Below are positions 35,803 to 43,742 of a stretch of DNA of 64,000 bases, in pieces (within the stretch, counting starts at the first letter, position 1; every line of letters begins with the position of its first letter). The position numbers and the translations under genes were made by a program. The stretch is from UMGS1322 sp900550765 (GTDB taxonomy: Bacteria > Bacillota > Clostridia > Christensenellales > QALW01), in contig CAUDEY010000007.1 of NCBI GenBank assembly GCA_958448705.1, positions 22,393-86,392 of the forward strand, in the 5' to 3' direction. The notes beneath the pieces were generated by a model. The model worked only from the letters and a program-made list of their open reading frames with translations, did not search any database and was not told the DNA's origin.

Positions 35803-36267
35803 TTAAAGCGGTACAGTCTGCGCGCCTAAATAGGTAAGCAAAGCCATACTGTTTATGCATAAAGCACAGCCGCGGGTACCGGCGGAGATGTATACGGTTT
35901 CCTTTTGATTGATAGAAGCATCAAAAAAGGTAGGAAACCGTTTTTTCATGCCGATGGGGGAACATCCTCCGCGGATATAACCTGTAACGCTTGGCAGTTC
36001 TTTTACGTGTATCATTTCTGCACTTTTATCGCCTAAAGCAGCGGCAGCTTTTTTTAGATCGAGTTCTTTGTTTACTGGAATACAACATACAAAGTATCCT
36101 TTTTTGCTGCTTCGGAGTACTAAAGTTTTAAAAAATTGTTCCGGCGGAATCTGTAAAAATGCAGCGGCATGCAGGCCCGAGAGGTCCTTTTCATCGTATT
36201 CATATTCAACTGAAACATATGGAATTTTTGCTGCATCCAGCAGGCGCATAGCGTTTGTTTTTATCAT
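35803..36267 (-). CDS. ybaK: Cys-tRNA(Pro) deacylase, YbaK family
   Basis: The protein has 154 residues. It belongs to the YbaK/INS superfamily of trans-editing enzymes, which hydrolyse Cys mis-attached to tRNA-Pro. Visible features are KTNAMRLLDAAKIPY near the start, PPEQFFKTLVLR at ~41-52, GKSAEMIHVKELPSVTGYIRGGCSPIG (the substrate pocket, with the conserved GYIRGGCSPIG), and the C-terminal GTRGCALCINS. The ATG lies one base after the hppA stop codon, with GGAG inside hppA, so it is translated from the hppA message. That link to a membrane ion pump is unexplained. Confidence 0.88.
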   Translation of the reverse strand: MIKTNAMRLLDAAKIPYVSVEYEYDEKDLSGLHAAAFLQIPPEQFFKTLVLRSSKKGYFVCCIPVNKELDLKKAAAALGDKSAEMIHVKELPSVTGYIRGGCSPIGMKKRFPTFFDASINQKETVYISAGTRGCALCINSMALLTYLGAQTVPL

Positions 36268-36268
36268 A

Positions 36269-38431
36269 TCAACTCCAAATCCAAGGAATGAGAGCTAAAA
36301 AAGGCGCAAATACAATGGAAATTGTAGATAAAAGCTTGATTAAAATATTGATAGAGGGACCAGAGGTATCTTTAAAAGGATCGCCTACGGTATCGCCCAC
36401 GACTGCTGCTTTATGCGCATCGGATCCTTTGCCGCCGTACTGGCCGGTTTCAATGTGTTTTTTTGCATTATCCCAGGCTCCGCCGCTGTTGGCCATCATA
36501 ATCGCCAGAACAAATCCGCTGGCTGCTGCGCCGGAAAGCATAGCGACTACGGCTTCAAACCCTAAAAGGACCGCAACCAAAATGGGAGCCGCGATGGCGA
36601 TAATTCCGGGAATGATCATATATTTTTGTGAAGCTCCCGTACAAATGCTGACGCAGCGTTCATAGTCCGGTTCGGTGCTGCCATCCATAATTCCTTTGAT
36701 TTCTTTAAACTGACGCCGGACTTCAAGCACTACTTTTTCTGCGGCCTTTCCTACGGCGGACATGGTAACCGCCGAGAATACAAACGGGAGAACAACGCCT
36801 ACAAAAAGCCCGATTAGTACGCGAGGATCCAGCAGACTTACCCCGAAGGTAAACGTATCCGGCGCTAATTGCGCAGCCAAAGTTTTGATTGTGTGTGCAA
36901 ATGCGGAAAGCAATGTGATGGCTGTAAGAGCTGCAGAGCCGATCGCAAACCCTTTACCGGTAGCGGCAGTCGTGTTGCCTAAGGAATCCAATGCGTCAGT
37001 CCGTTCACGGACAAATTCAGGCTGGTGCGTCATTTCGGCAATTCCTCCGGCATTATCGGCAACGGGACCGTATGCATCGGTGGCAAGGGTGATCCCTAAA
37101 GTGGAAAGCATCCCTACGGCTGCAATCCCTACGCCGAATAGTCCCATTTCTATATTTGTCCACTGGAACCCGGCAGTGATAAAATAACTTAAGAAGATTA
37201 CTGCGCCTACGATCAGTACGGGAATCAAGGTAGAAAGCATTCCTAAAGACAGACCGTCAATAATTACCGTAGCGGGGCCGGTTTTTCCGGAACTGGCCAA
37301 ACGGCGGGTAGGTCTATAGCTTGCAGAAGTATAGTATTCGGTAAAGAAGCCGATGGCAATTCCGCCAATTAGACCGGAAAGCATCGCAATAAATAAATAC
37401 CAAAAATTAAATTTGCTGCCGTTTGTCGGTATCGTGTTGCCCATAACGGCCCAAATGATAAAGAAAGAAGCAATGACCATTAAGCCTGCAGCAACGTAAG
37501 TGCCCTTGCGCAGTGCGCCTAAGAGCTTTTTCTGATCCGTGGAATCACCGGTACGAACGAAAAAAGATCCTACGATGGAAGCAAGGATACCGGCCGCGGC
37601 CAGGAGAAAGGGAAGTGCAAAGGCATTCATGGAATTAAAAGCAAATACGCCTAAAGCTGCAGCGGATATGATGGCACCGATATAGCTTTCATATAAATCG
37701 GCTCCCATCCCGGCAACATCCCCTACATTATCCCCTACGTTATCAGCGATAACAGCGGGATTGCGCGGATCATCTTCGGGAATTCCCACTTCAACTTTTC
37801 CTACCAAATCAGCGCCTACATCGGCTGCTTTGGTAAAGATGCCGCCGCCTACTCTTGCAAACAGCGCCATAGAGGAGGCGCCCATCCCAAAGGTAAGCAT
37901 AATAGGCGCAATTTGCGCAGCTTCGGTATAGCCGCAGCCGAACCGCAGGATGCAGTACCAGATACCGGTGTCCAGCATTCCCAGTCCTACGACGACCAGT
38001 CCCATGACAAGACCGCTTTTAAAGGCAGTGCGCAGGCCGGAGTTTAAACTGTTTTTAGCAGAAACTACGGTCCGGCAATTGGAAACGGTAGCGATCTTCA
38101 TACCTAAAAAACCCGAAAGGCCTGAAAAAATACCGCCGGATAAAAAGGCAAAGGGAGTCTCCCAGTAAACGCTTTGTGCAAGCGCCCCGTCATGTACTGT
38201 TTTGGCAATTGCAGTGAGGATGAGCAGCAGGATAAATACAACGCCGAAAAAAATGATTACCGTTTTATATTGTTTTTTTAAAAAAGCGTTGGCACCTTTG
38301 CGCACGATTGCGGAAATTCGTTTGACATCTTCGTTCCCGGAATCCATTTTTAGAATACTTTTTGCAGTAAAAGCGGCAAAAAGCAGGGCCAGTAGAGCTA
38401 CGGCAGGGACAAGAAGCATTATTTTATCCAT
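36269..38431 (-). CDS. hppA: Membrane-bound ion-pumping pyrophosphatase, K+-dependent type
   Basis: The protein has 720 residues. ATG 38431 fits AAAGGA best; a neighbouring ATG at 38434 is possible. About 16 membrane helices are present, with the pyrophosphate-binding motifs DVGADLVGKVE (~204-214), NPAVIADNVGDNVGD (~224-238) and GGAWDNAKKHIE near the C-terminus. The GNTTAATGKG motif carries Ala (residue 489), where K+-independent enzymes have Lys, so this is a K+-requiring pump. Whether it moves Na+ or H+ cannot be decided with certainty by eye. It hydrolyses pyrophosphate and stores the energy as an ion gradient, typical of energy-limited anaerobes. Followed directly by ybaK. Confidence 0.96.
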   Translation of the reverse strand: MDKIMLLVPAVALLALLFAAFTAKSILKMDSGNEDVKRISAIVRKGANAFLKKQYKTVIIFFGVVFILLLILTAIAKTVHDGALAQSVYWETPFAFLSGGIFSGLSGFLGMKIATVSNCRTVVSAKNSLNSGLRTAFKSGLVMGLVVVGLGMLDTGIWYCILRFGCGYTEAAQIAPIMLTFGMGASSMALFARVGGGIFTKAADVGADLVGKVEVGIPEDDPRNPAVIADNVGDNVGDVAGMGADLYESYIGAIISAAALGVFAFNSMNAFALPFLLAAAGILASIVGSFFVRTGDSTDQKKLLGALRKGTYVAAGLMVIASFFIIWAVMGNTIPTNGSKFNFWYLFIAMLSGLIGGIAIGFFTEYYTSASYRPTRRLASSGKTGPATVIIDGLSLGMLSTLIPVLIVGAVIFLSYFITAGFQWTNIEMGLFGVGIAAVGMLSTLGITLATDAYGPVADNAGGIAEMTHQPEFVRERTDALDSLGNTTAATGKGFAIGSAALTAITLLSAFAHTIKTLAAQLAPDTFTFGVSLLDPRVLIGLFVGVVLPFVFSAVTMSAVGKAAEKVVLEVRRQFKEIKGIMDGSTEPDYERCVSICTGASQKYMIIPGIIAIAAPILVAVLLGFEAVVAMLSGAAASGFVLAIMMANSGGAWDNAKKHIETGQYGGKGSDAHKAAVVGDTVGDPFKDTSGPSINILIKLLSTISIVFAPFLALIPWIWS

Positions 38432-38488
38432 CATACATTCCTTTCCATTGCTTTGCATATTTGCAGGATTTTGCGTTTAAGTATTCAT

Positions 38489-38517
38489 ATTATATCTTTT
38501 TTTGCGGATTCGGTCAA
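38489..38517 (-). promoter_or_regulatory. Sigma-A promoter of hppA-ybaK
   Basis: On the minus strand, TTGACC (38517-38512) and TATAAT (38494-38489) have a 17-base spacer. Confidence 0.78.
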
Positions 38518-38568
38518 ACAATTTAGTGCTTTTTTAAAAGTTTAGGGTCGGATTTATGCAAAATTCAG

Positions 38569-38673
38569 CTATTTTTTTATTTCGTACCAGATCGCGACGG
38601 CTGCAACGATACAGCAAAATACCACGCATAGAATAAACAGCCAGTATACGTTGGTTGAAACAGTTTGCATCAT
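38569..38673 (-). CDS. Predicted 34-residue single-span membrane protein
   Basis: This short ORF was found by reading the gap between hppA and the next gene. It begins with two adjacent ATG codons (38673 and 38670), preceded by AAGGAAAG, and ends at TAG. The product starts MMQTVSTNVYW, has one strongly hydrophobic helix rich in Cys, Val and Ala (about residues 11-28, including LCVVFCC and VAAVAIW), and ends YEIKK. That is a polar N-end, one span and a positively charged cytoplasmic tail: a typical small membrane protein. A near-consensus sigma-A promoter lies 32 bases upstream, while hppA downstream has its own promoter. Function unknown; it could act on HppA or another membrane complex. Confidence 0.6.
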   Translation of the reverse strand: MMQTVSTNVYWLFILCVVFCCIVAAVAIWYEIKK

Positions 38674-38704
38674 ACCACTTCTTTCCTTTTAATTTATATA
38701 TAAT

Positions 38705-38733
38705 ATAGTACATAAGAAACTGCGGGTTGTCAA
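38705..38733 (-). promoter_or_regulatory. Sigma-A promoter of the 34-residue membrane protein
   Basis: On the minus strand, TTGACA (38733-38728) and TACTAT (38710-38705) have a 17-base spacer. Confidence 0.75.
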
Positions 38734-38757
38734 TCATAAACCATAAAGATTACAATC

Positions 38758-38787
38758 TTGACGAAAAAGCGTTGGATAATGTATAAT
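38758..38787 (+). promoter_or_regulatory. Sigma-A promoter of the 212-residue membrane protein
   Basis: TTGACG (38758-38763) and TATAAT (38782-38787) have an 18-base spacer. It points away from the minus-strand promoter only 25 bases to the left. Confidence 0.72.
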
Positions 38788-38818
38788 ATTTATATATATT
38801 GAAAAAGGAGAAATTTCT

Positions 38819-39457
38819 GTGCTTAAAACGAAATATTCTACAGCGATGTGGGCAACGTCAATTTTGGCGCTCCTTTCGGCGCTGGGTACTTTTTTTGCGT
38901 TGCTGTATTTTAATTTTCTGCATGCGTTGCTGGGCAAGTGGACGATTGCCGCCGTATTGGTCGGACCGATCCTTGCAGTTGCCGTGCTTATATATGCGGC
39001 GGTAAAAATTTTTAAAAAGCGGGAAAATGCATTTTTTATTCCATCGTTTCTTGCGATTATAGGATGTCTGTTGGTTTTTTTCCTTGCTGACAGTGCCTCT
39101 CTTTCAAAAATTGAAACAGATTATTTAAAGCATGAAACCGATTTTTCTAAAGCGGTGGCCGATCTGAAGGAGGAATATATTACAGTTTCAGGAGATTCGC
39201 TTTTGATACAGGAGGGAGTTTTTCCGCTGGAGAATGAAGCGCTGGAAAGTACGATTCCTGAAAAAAGAGTACAGATCATTAAAATTGATGATTTTCACAC
39301 GATATTTTACTTTATTGCTTTGGATACGGATAATCGAACCGAAGGGTATGTGTATGTGCCGGATGATTTGTATCCCCGTGAATGGGACGATTCGGCTACC
39401 TGGAGTGAGCCGTTGGATATCAACAGCAAATGGTGGTATATTTGCCTGTATAAATAA
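38819..39457 (+). CDS. Membrane protein with extracytoplasmic domain, function unknown
   Basis: The protein has 212 residues from GTG 38819, with GGAG 9 bases upstream. Three membrane helices lie at about 9-32, 40-62 and 72-90. A soluble domain of ~120 residues follows (ETDYLKHETDFSKAVADLKEEY..., then strands VQIIKIDDFHTIFYFIALD and GYVYVPDDLYP), ending NSKWWYICLYK. I do not recognise it. It is followed after 17 bases by the ThyX-like gene, so the two probably share the promoter at 38758. Confidence 0.55.
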   Translation: MLKTKYSTAMWATSILALLSALGTFFALLYFNFLHALLGKWTIAAVLVGPILAVAVLIYAAVKIFKKRENAFFIPSFLAIIGCLLVFFLADSASLSKIETDYLKHETDFSKAVADLKEEYITVSGDSLLIQEGVFPLENEALESTIPEKRVQIIKIDDFHTIFYFIALDTDNRTEGYVYVPDDLYPREWDDSATWSEPLDINSKWWYICLYK

Positions 39458-39474
39458 TGCAGAAGGAGCAAAAT

Positions 39475-40101
39475 ATGATTATACTTGAAAAAACCTCTGT
39501 TATGAATTTTGATAATGCTGTGCGTGGTGCCAGAAACCCGATGAACAGCTGGAATCGTTCTGACAGTTATCTTGATGAAAAGGGGAATTTTGTATTTGGC
39601 AGCAATGATCTTGATTTGGCCATGCGGCTTTGCAGGGCAGGATCGGATCACCGAAAATTTTTAAGAATGATTTTTGTGTCAGTGGATATTACTGCGCCGC
39701 TCTATTGGTGGAAGGAATTTGATACCTATAAAGTAGGTACAGTGGCAAATAGCTGTTCTACAATGCATAAGCTTCATTCCAAGGCTTTTGAGCGGGCGGA
39801 TTTTTCCATGGACAAGCTTTCGGAAGCATCGCGGGAAGTTATGGATTCTCTGCTTGCTTATCTGGAAGAACTGCGGCTGCATTATCTTGAAACTAAGGAT
39901 AAAAGTACTTGGTATAATTTGATTCAGATGCTGCCTTCCAGTTATAATCAAATGCGTACGGTTACATTGAATTATGAAAATTTAAGGGGAATGTATTTTT
40001 CAAGAAAGGATCATAAGCTGGAAGAGTGGCATGTACTGTGTGATTGGATCCGGTCGCTTCCGTACGCTGAAGCTTTGATTTGCGGCAAAGAAAATGAATA
40101 G
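39475..40101 (+). CDS. ThyX-like protein lacking the RHR catalytic motif
   Basis: The protein has 208 residues with AAGGAG upstream. By eye it follows the flavin-dependent thymidylate synthase layout. APLYWWKEFDTYKVGTVANS (~74-93) occupies the place of the ThyX segment APIFVARQWFRHR...S. The stretch LPSSYNQMRTVTLNYENLRG (~153-172) matches the LP...TVNARSL region, and R-x-DHKLEEW (~177-185) matches the HAQWE region. The signature RHRxxS is replaced by TYKVGT, so ordinary dUMP methylation is unlikely. It may be a flavin- or nucleotide-binding relative with another role. The stop overlaps the start of the GT2 gene by 8 bases. The family link is by visual comparison only. Confidence 0.5.
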   Translation: MIILEKTSVMNFDNAVRGARNPMNSWNRSDSYLDEKGNFVFGSNDLDLAMRLCRAGSDHRKFLRMIFVSVDITAPLYWWKEFDTYKVGTVANSCSTMHKLHSKAFERADFSMDKLSEASREVMDSLLAYLEELRLHYLETKDKSTWYNLIQMLPSSYNQMRTVTLNYENLRGMYFSRKDHKLEEWHVLCDWIRSLPYAEALICGKENE

Positions 40102-41050
40102 TGAAGTTTTATATATCGTTGTACCTTGTTATAATGAGGAGGAGGTACTGCCGGAAACCTCCAAACGCTTGAAAGAAAAACGAAAAGCGCTTATTGAGGC
40201 GGGCGTTATCGGCGAAAAAAGCCGGATTCTGTTTGTGGATGACGGCTCTAAGGATAAAACCTGGCTGCTTATTCAGGAATTTTGTGCAAACGACACATGT
40301 TTTTCCGGCCTGAAACTGGCCCATAACCGGGGACATCAGAATGCGCTGTTGGCCGGGCTTATGACGGCCAAAGAATATGCGGATATTGTGATTTCTATGG
40401 ATGCCGATCTGCAGGATGATATTGAGGCAATGGATGCCTTTATTGAAAAATACCATGCAGGGAATGATATCGTATACGGGGTGCGTTCTTCCAGAAAAAA
40501 AGATTCTTTTTTTAAACGAAGTACGGCTTTGGCCTATTACCGTTTTTTGCAGAAAATGGGAGTGGATATTATCTATAACCATGCCGATTACCGGCTGATG
40601 AGCAGGCGGGCGTTGGAGGCATTGGCTGATTTTAAAGAGGTCAACTTGTTTTTGCGGGGAATCGTTCCGCTGATCGGTTTTCAAACAGCAGTTGTGGAAT
40701 ATGAACGCAGCAGCCGCTTTGCGGGGGAAAGCAAATATCCGCTGAAAAAAATGCTGTCCTTTGCTATTGATGGCATTACTTCTTTTAGTATTAAGCCGAT
40801 ACGGATGATTACTGCTTTAGGTTTTTTGATTTTTGCCTTCAGCTTGATTATGCTGATTTACAGTATTGTAATCAAAATCACCGGACATGCTGACAGTGGC
40901 TGGGCGTCTCTCATTTGTTCTATTTGGATGATTGGAGGAATTCAACTGCTTTCCTTGGGGATCATTGGAGAATATATTGGAAAAATTTATAACGAAACCA
41001 AGGCGCGTCCGCGTTATATTATTGAGGAATTTATCAATCGTGTAGAATAA
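40094..41050 (+). CDS. Membrane-anchored family 2 glycosyltransferase, GtrB/DPM1-like
   Basis: The protein has 318 residues. The GT-A domain shows VPCYNEEEVLPETSKRL at the N-terminus, FVDDGSKDKTW (~48-58), GLKLAHNRGHQNALLAGL, the metal-binding MDADLQDD (~102-109), and a late RSSRFAGESKYPLKKML with the acceptor-loop pattern of polyprenyl-phosphate transferases. Two membrane helices (~233-257 and ~270-293) end the protein. It probably loads a sugar onto undecaprenyl phosphate, for later transfer to a cell-surface polymer or protein. It overlaps the end of the ThyX-like gene and is followed by a terminator. Confidence 0.88.
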   Translation: MNSEVLYIVVPCYNEEEVLPETSKRLKEKRKALIEAGVIGEKSRILFVDDGSKDKTWLLIQEFCANDTCFSGLKLAHNRGHQNALLAGLMTAKEYADIVISMDADLQDDIEAMDAFIEKYHAGNDIVYGVRSSRKKDSFFKRSTALAYYRFLQKMGVDIIYNHADYRLMSRRALEALADFKEVNLFLRGIVPLIGFQTAVVEYERSSRFAGESKYPLKKMLSFAIDGITSFSIKPIRMITALGFLIFAFSLIMLIYSIVIKITGHADSGWASLICSIWMIGGIQLLSLGIIGEYIGKIYNETKARPRYIIEEFINRVE

Positions 41051-41057
41051 GAGAAAG

Positions 41058-41085
41058 AGGTGCTTTTTCAAAAGCGCCTTTTTTA
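41058..41085 (+). terminator. Rho-independent terminator after the GT2 gene
   Basis: AGGTGCTTTT pairs with AAAAGCGCCT (one G-T pair), followed by T. Confidence 0.78.
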
Positions 41086-41116
41086 CAGCGGTTGGGGCAG
41101 AAAAAAGGGGGATACC

Positions 41117-41644
41117 GTGCAATATAAAAGACTGGAGGCAAAGGAAATTTACCGGGAGCGATTCGCTAACTTTATCCGCCGTCAGCCAGTTACAAAGTGC
41201 TGGCGCAAAATAGAGGGGAACTGGGTGATACGGGAAGAGCCGTTTGTTGACGATTGGTCGGAGAAGGATTATCAAACCTTGATAGCCTGCCTGAAACATA
41301 CTGCGGAGAGCGGCGGCTTTGTATATGCGGCTCTTGTGGAGGGCGCAGTAAAAGGCTTTGTTTCAGTAGAGCCGGTTTTGTTTGGCAGTACGCACAAATA
41401 TTTAGATTTGTCCAGTATCCATGTTTCCCAGGATATGCGCCGTCAGGGGATAGGAAAGGCTCTTTTTTGCGCAGCAAAGGAATGGGCGAAGGAACATGGC
41501 GCAGAAAAACTGTATATTTCGGCGCACTCTGCGGTAGAAAGCCAGGCATTTTATAAAGCGATGGGGTGTATAGAGGCACAGGAATATTGTCAAAAACATG
41601 TGGAGGCAGAACCGTATGATTGTCAGCTGGAATGTTTGATATAA
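41117..41644 (+). CDS. GNAT family N-acetyltransferase
   Basis: The protein has 175 residues from GTG 41117, with GGGGGA 4 bases upstream; the frame is open upstream but runs through a terminator. GNAT motif A is HVSQDMRRQGIGKALF (~102-117), with the R-x-x-GIG acetyl-CoA loop, and LYISAHSAVESQAFYKAMGC (~133-152) is motif B. The acceptor is unknown. The N-terminal RRQPVTKCWRK and EPFVDDWSE resemble antibiotic- or amine-acetylating GNATs in a general way only. It is convergent with pckA. Confidence 0.78.
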   Translation: MQYKRLEAKEIYRERFANFIRRQPVTKCWRKIEGNWVIREEPFVDDWSEKDYQTLIACLKHTAESGGFVYAALVEGAVKGFVSVEPVLFGSTHKYLDLSSIHVSQDMRRQGIGKALFCAAKEWAKEHGAEKLYISAHSAVESQAFYKAMGCIEAQEYCQKHVEAEPYDCQLECLI

Positions 41645-41674
41645 AAATATTTGGCATTTTTGATAAGGTAAAAA

Positions 41675-41713
41675 CAACAGCGGCGGCAGAAAATCTTTCT
41701 GCCGCCGCTGTTC
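41675..41713 (-). terminator. Strong terminator of pckA
   Basis: AACAGCGGCGGCAGAAA and its inverted copy form a 17-base stem. On the minus strand it is followed by TGTTTTTACC. It may also stop the converging GNAT transcript. Confidence 0.85.
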
Positions 41714-41739
41714 CCTTTAGGATGTTAAGATTGTGGATT

Positions 41740-43515
41740 TTATTTTGCAAGATTCGCTTTCAAAACTTTCAGTTCTTCCTGTAGCTCAGCCGGAACGCGG
41801 CCAAGTTTTGCATAGAATTCGTCGATATCCGCAGTTTCTTTCTTCCAAAGGTCCGTATCTATGGTCAAAAGCTCTTCGACTACGGATTTGTCAATGTCCA
41901 GATCGGTAATATTGATATCTTCTGCCTTGGGCACAAAACCAATGGGGGTTTCTACCGCATCTGCAGTACCTTCGCAGCGGGCTAAAATCCACATTAGCAC
42001 ACGCATATTGTCGCCGAAGCCAGGCCAAATAAAGTGGCCTTCATCGTCGGTGCGGAACCAGTTGACGTTGAAGATTTTCGGTGCCTTGTCACCAAGTTTT
42101 TTACCTATCTCCAGCCAGTGGGCAAAGTAATCGTTTGCATTGTAGCCGATAAAGGGAAGCATAGCCATCGGGTCGCGGCGTACTACGCCAACAGCACCGG
42201 CTGCTGCTGCGGTGGTTTCGCTGGCCATGGTGGAACCTACGAACACACCATGCTGCCAGGAACGGGATTGATATACCAGCGGAGCCGTCTTTGCGCGGCG
42301 GCCGCCGAAAATAATGGCTGAAATCGGAACGCCTGCGCCGTTGTTGAATTCCGGAGAGATGCAGGGGCAGTTTATTGCCGGTGCAGTAAAGCGGCTGTTG
42401 GGATGTGCGGCATAGGTGGATTTGTCCTTTTTATCAAATTTGTCCGGCGTCCATTCGTTGCCTTTCCAATCAATAGCATGGGCAGGCATTTCATCGGTCA
42501 TACCCTCCCACCATACGGTATTATCCTCGGTATTCAGGGCAACGTTGGTGAAAATCGTATTTTTTCTGGTGCTTTCCAGTGCATTGGGATTGCTTTTAGC
42601 GTTGGTGCCCGGTGCTACGCCGAAGAAACCGTTTTCAGGGTTAATGGCCCACAGACGGCCATCAGGACCTTGACGCAGCCAGGCGATATCGTCTCCTACG
42701 CACCAGACTTTATAGCCTTGCTTCTGATACAGCTCCGGCGGAATCAGCATAGCCAGGTTGGTTTTGCCGCAGGCAGAAGGGAACGCAGCAGCGATGTATT
42801 TAATTTCGCCTTGCGGATTTTCGATGCCTAAAATAAGCATATGTTCGGCCATCCACCCTTCTTTATTAGCCAAGTAGGAGGCTATGCGCAGTGCGAAGCA
42901 TTTTTTGCCCAAAAGGACATTGCCGCCGTAACCGGAGTTGATGGACCAAATCGTATTGTCCTCGGGGAAATGGCAGATATAACGATCTTCTTCAGAAAGC
43001 TGTGCTTTAGAGTGAAGACCCTTGACGAAGTCACCGTCGCCGAGCTCATCTAATACGGCTTTGCCTATACGGGTCATAATAGCCATGGAAACGACAACAT
43101 AGATCGAATCCGTCAATTCGATACCGATTTTTGAAAATTCGGAACCGATCGGTCCCATGGAATAGGGAATAACATACATGGTACGGCCTTTCATGGCGCC
43201 ATCGAAAAGCTTGCCCAGTTTTGCATAGGCTTCCTTGGGGGACATCCAGTTGTTCGTAGGACCGGCTCCATCTTCTGTAGATGTGCAGATAAAGGTCCTC
43301 TGCTCTACACGGGCAACGTCGTTTAAAGCTGAACGGTGCAGATAGCAGCCGGGAAGCTTTTCTTCATTTAATTTTATCAGCTCGCCGGTAGCCATGGCTT
43401 CTTTGCGGAGCCCCTCCAGCTGTTCCTCAGAGCCATCGATCCAAACGACTTTTTCCGGTTTGGTAAGAGCCGCCATTTCATCAACCCATTGTAAAAGCTT
43501 GATGTTTTTTGTCAT
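41740..43515 (-). CDS. pckA: GTP-dependent phosphoenolpyruvate carboxykinase
   Basis: The protein has 591 residues with AAGGAGG upstream of ATG 43515; sequence further upstream in frame is non-coding. It belongs to the GTP class: AAFPSACGKTNLAML is the kinase P-loop with the reactive Cys, and WCVGDDIAWLR and GFFGVAPGTN are further active-site segments. It interconverts oxaloacetate plus GTP and PEP plus CO2. In anaerobic clostridia it can run in either direction, for gluconeogenesis or for CO2 fixation to oxaloacetate. Monocistronic, with its own promoter and terminator. Confidence 0.97.
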   Translation of the reverse strand: MTKNIKLLQWVDEMAALTKPEKVVWIDGSEEQLEGLRKEAMATGELIKLNEEKLPGCYLHRSALNDVARVEQRTFICTSTEDGAGPTNNWMSPKEAYAKLGKLFDGAMKGRTMYVIPYSMGPIGSEFSKIGIELTDSIYVVVSMAIMTRIGKAVLDELGDGDFVKGLHSKAQLSEEDRYICHFPEDNTIWSINSGYGGNVLLGKKCFALRIASYLANKEGWMAEHMLILGIENPQGEIKYIAAAFPSACGKTNLAMLIPPELYQKQGYKVWCVGDDIAWLRQGPDGRLWAINPENGFFGVAPGTNAKSNPNALESTRKNTIFTNVALNTEDNTVWWEGMTDEMPAHAIDWKGNEWTPDKFDKKDKSTYAAHPNSRFTAPAINCPCISPEFNNGAGVPISAIIFGGRRAKTAPLVYQSRSWQHGVFVGSTMASETTAAAAGAVGVVRRDPMAMLPFIGYNANDYFAHWLEIGKKLGDKAPKIFNVNWFRTDDEGHFIWPGFGDNMRVLMWILARCEGTADAVETPIGFVPKAEDINITDLDIDKSVVEELLTIDTDLWKKETADIDEFYAKLGRVPAELQEELKVLKANLAK

Positions 43516-43590
43516 AGTTGCAACCTCCTTATAGCTATTTGGAAGAAAAGAGAAAAGCTCAAATTCCGCCAATTTAATTTGCTTGTATGC

Positions 43591-43619
43591 ATTATACCGC
43601 ATAAACAAAAATTTGGCAA
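43591..43619 (-). promoter_or_regulatory. Sigma-A promoter of pckA
   Basis: On the minus strand, TTGCCA (43619-43614) and TATAAT (43596-43591) have a 17-base spacer, preceded by AT-rich sequence. Confidence 0.75.
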
Positions 43620-43667
43620 TCAAAAATTTTAAAAAATTGAAAGTTTCACAAAATCTTTATTCAAAAT

Positions 43668-43713
43668 TAATATAAAAAACACGATGCAAATAAAAAATTG
43701 CCTCGTGTTTTGC
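43668..43713 (-). terminator. Terminator region of uppP
   Basis: On the minus strand, AAAACACGA...TCGTGTTTT forms a stem with a long loop and is followed by T residues. A second palindrome, AATGCAATTT followed by AAATTGCATT (43720-43739), sits right after the uppP stop. Confidence 0.7.
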
Positions 43714-43742
43714 AGGATAATGCAATTTAAATTGCATTTTTG

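Noticed and set aside
36762..37187. A 141-codon plus-strand open frame opposite hppA
   Set aside because: hppA is intact and conserved on the other strand. The frame's Pro/Val/Ser-rich translation is typical of the reverse of membrane-protein codons.
40109..40684. A 191-codon minus-strand open frame opposite the GT2 gene
   Set aside because: The glycosyltransferase motifs are unmistakable on the plus strand, and the antisense frame has no start signals.
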